Assembly: GCF_001189295.1 (NCBI RefSeq)
Contig: NZ_CP012159.1
Coordinates: 3,980,973 to 4,044,972 of the forward strand
DNA length: 64,000 nucleotides
DNA from: Chondromyces crocatus
GTDB taxonomy: Bacteria; Myxococcota_A; Polyangia; Polyangiales; Polyangiaceae
Direction: 5' to 3'
Shown here: in pieces, positions 63,217 through 64,000 of the stretch
How positions within the stretch are numbered: position 1 is the stretch's first letter
Layout of the letters: the number at the start of each line of letters is the position of its first letter
Notes under the pieces: model-generated
Told to the model about the DNA's origin: nothing
Databases searched by the model: none
What the model saw: only the letters and a program-made list of their open reading frames with translations
Program-made: the position numbers and the translations under genes

Positions 63217-64000
63217 ATGTTCTGGCGTCGCAAAAAGGCTCCCGCTGCACCTCCGCAGATCGGATGTTTCGGAAAGCTGCCGTCGACGGGTGACTTCATC
63301 CGGCTCAACGCTGGAGGTGAAGAGCTCGCGCTGTTCGACCGGTGGCTCGGCGGTGCCATCGACATGGCGCGTCGGACCATGGGGCCGACCTTCGACGCGA
63401 GCTACCAGCCCGCAGTCGGTCTCTTCGTCTACCGTGGGGATCCCAAGGGGGAAGACATCCCCTCGCGCGGGATGGTCGGCGCGTGGGCGGCGAGTGGCGA
63501 CAACGCTGGGCGCCTCTACCCGATGGTCGTGTTCGGCGCTTACGACTACAGCCAGCTCGCGGCCACCGGCGCAGCGCTTCCCATCGCCCTGTGGCCCTTG
63601 CTCACGGCTGCTTACGATCTGGCGACCCAGGGCCGGACACTTCCTGCCGACGCCTTCGTCGACCGAGTGTCTCGCATCTCCTTGCCGAACCTCGACGATC
63701 CGGACGCGAGCAGCGCTGGTTACCGGGCCTGGTTGACCACGCAGACCATGAGCTCCCTGTGGGATGCAGGGTTCGGGACCGACGCCAGTCGATTCTGGGT
63801 GCTGCAGATGATCATGGAATCGGTGGTCCCGTTCCGAGGCCAGGAGCTGCCGAAGACGGGGCTCGCGCTCCGCTTGCCGGTGGGGGCGGGGAACGCCTAC
63901 ATGGCAGCGGTCTGGATGGATGTCATTCTGCGCCTCTCGCGCTGGAACCGGACGATACCGAACATCCTCTGGACCCCGCAGCAGGCCGCACTGCTTCACC
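63217..64000 (+). CDS. tagF: Type VI secretion-associated protein TagF, 3'-truncated
   Basis: The frame runs from the ATG at 63217 to the end of the window (261 codons), 18 bp after tssM, with AGGGAG ahead of the start. The N-terminus, IGCFGKLPSTGDFIRLN, with FDRWLGGAIDMARRTM, GMVGAWAASGDNAGRLYPMVV and RFWVLQMIMES, is the TagF/ImpM (DUF2094) family. TagF is a post-translational repressor of T6SS assembly in Pseudomonas. Together with TagH it shows that this system has the threonine-phosphorylation-type accessory proteins. The C-terminal part is outside the window. Confidence 0.93.
   Translation, partial: MFWRRKKAPAAPPQIGCFGKLPSTGDFIRLNAGGEELALFDRWLGGAIDMARRTMGPTFDASYQPAVGLFVYRGDPKGEDIPSRGMVGAWAASGDNAGRLYPMVVFGAYDYSQLAATGAALPIALWPLLTAAYDLATQGRTLPADAFVDRVSRISLPNLDDPDASSAGYRAWLTTQTMSSLWDAGFGTDASRFWVLQMIMESVVPFRGQELPKTGLALRLPVGAGNAYMAAVWMDVILRLSRWNRTIPNILWTPQQAALLH

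Overview
This is high-GC DNA with a strong C/G third-codon bias. It carries multimodular PKS/NRPS genes, many lipoproteins, a LytS/LytTR pair, FHA-domain proteins, Cys-rich lipoproteins with the motif DxxETDVDCGG, and a complete-looking type VI secretion arm. Together these point to a myxobacterium of the Polyangiales/Sorangium-Chondromyces type. This is an inference from gene content, not from a marker gene.

Region 1 (1-19446) is the 3' end of a PKS/NRPS cluster. Two malonyl-type KS-AT-DH-KR-ACP modules are followed by an NRPS of layout C-A-PCP-C, whose A domain reads as glycine-activating. The genes overlap by 4 bp at each junction, so they form one translationally coupled assembly line. 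A SAM methyltransferase follows. Facing it on the minus strand are a cytochrome P450 and a fatty-acyl-AMP ligase fused to an ACP. The layout (two KR/DH modules, glycine, terminal C domain without thioesterase, methyltransferase) resembles the tail of the crocacin assembly line, where the terminal CroK C2 domain is a hydrolytic release domain.

Region 2 (19447-29615) is mixed. It holds a small unknown protein, a di-heme peroxidase-like lipoprotein, a LytS-type kinase with its LytTR regulator, tRNA-Thr(CGU) and an unknown ORF. Next come about 615 bp of tandem 20-22 bp units that can each fold into two small hairpins, an alpha/beta hydrolase, a YhcG-type PD-(D/E)XK nuclease with nine in-frame 11-residue repeats, and a PrxQ-type peroxiredoxin lipoprotein.

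Region 3 (29616-42700) is largely housekeeping. It has deoC with a full-length and a half-length aldehyde dehydrogenase, fmt, a formylglycine-generating-enzyme-like protein, lon with a clear intrinsic terminator, a zinc-ribbon/FHA protein and three lipoproteins.

Region 4 (43052-64000) is a type VI secretion locus with two divergent arms. The minus arm runs hcp, hcp, tssE, tssF, tssG, with an intrinsic terminator between the two hcp genes. The plus arm runs tssH(clpV), tssJ, tssK, tssL, tssM, tagF (cut by the window end). Between them lie a lipoprotein, a PAP2-like membrane protein, tagH (FHA) and a LysM lytic transglycosylase. TssA, TssB, TssC and VgrG are not in the window and must lie elsewhere, possibly just downstream.
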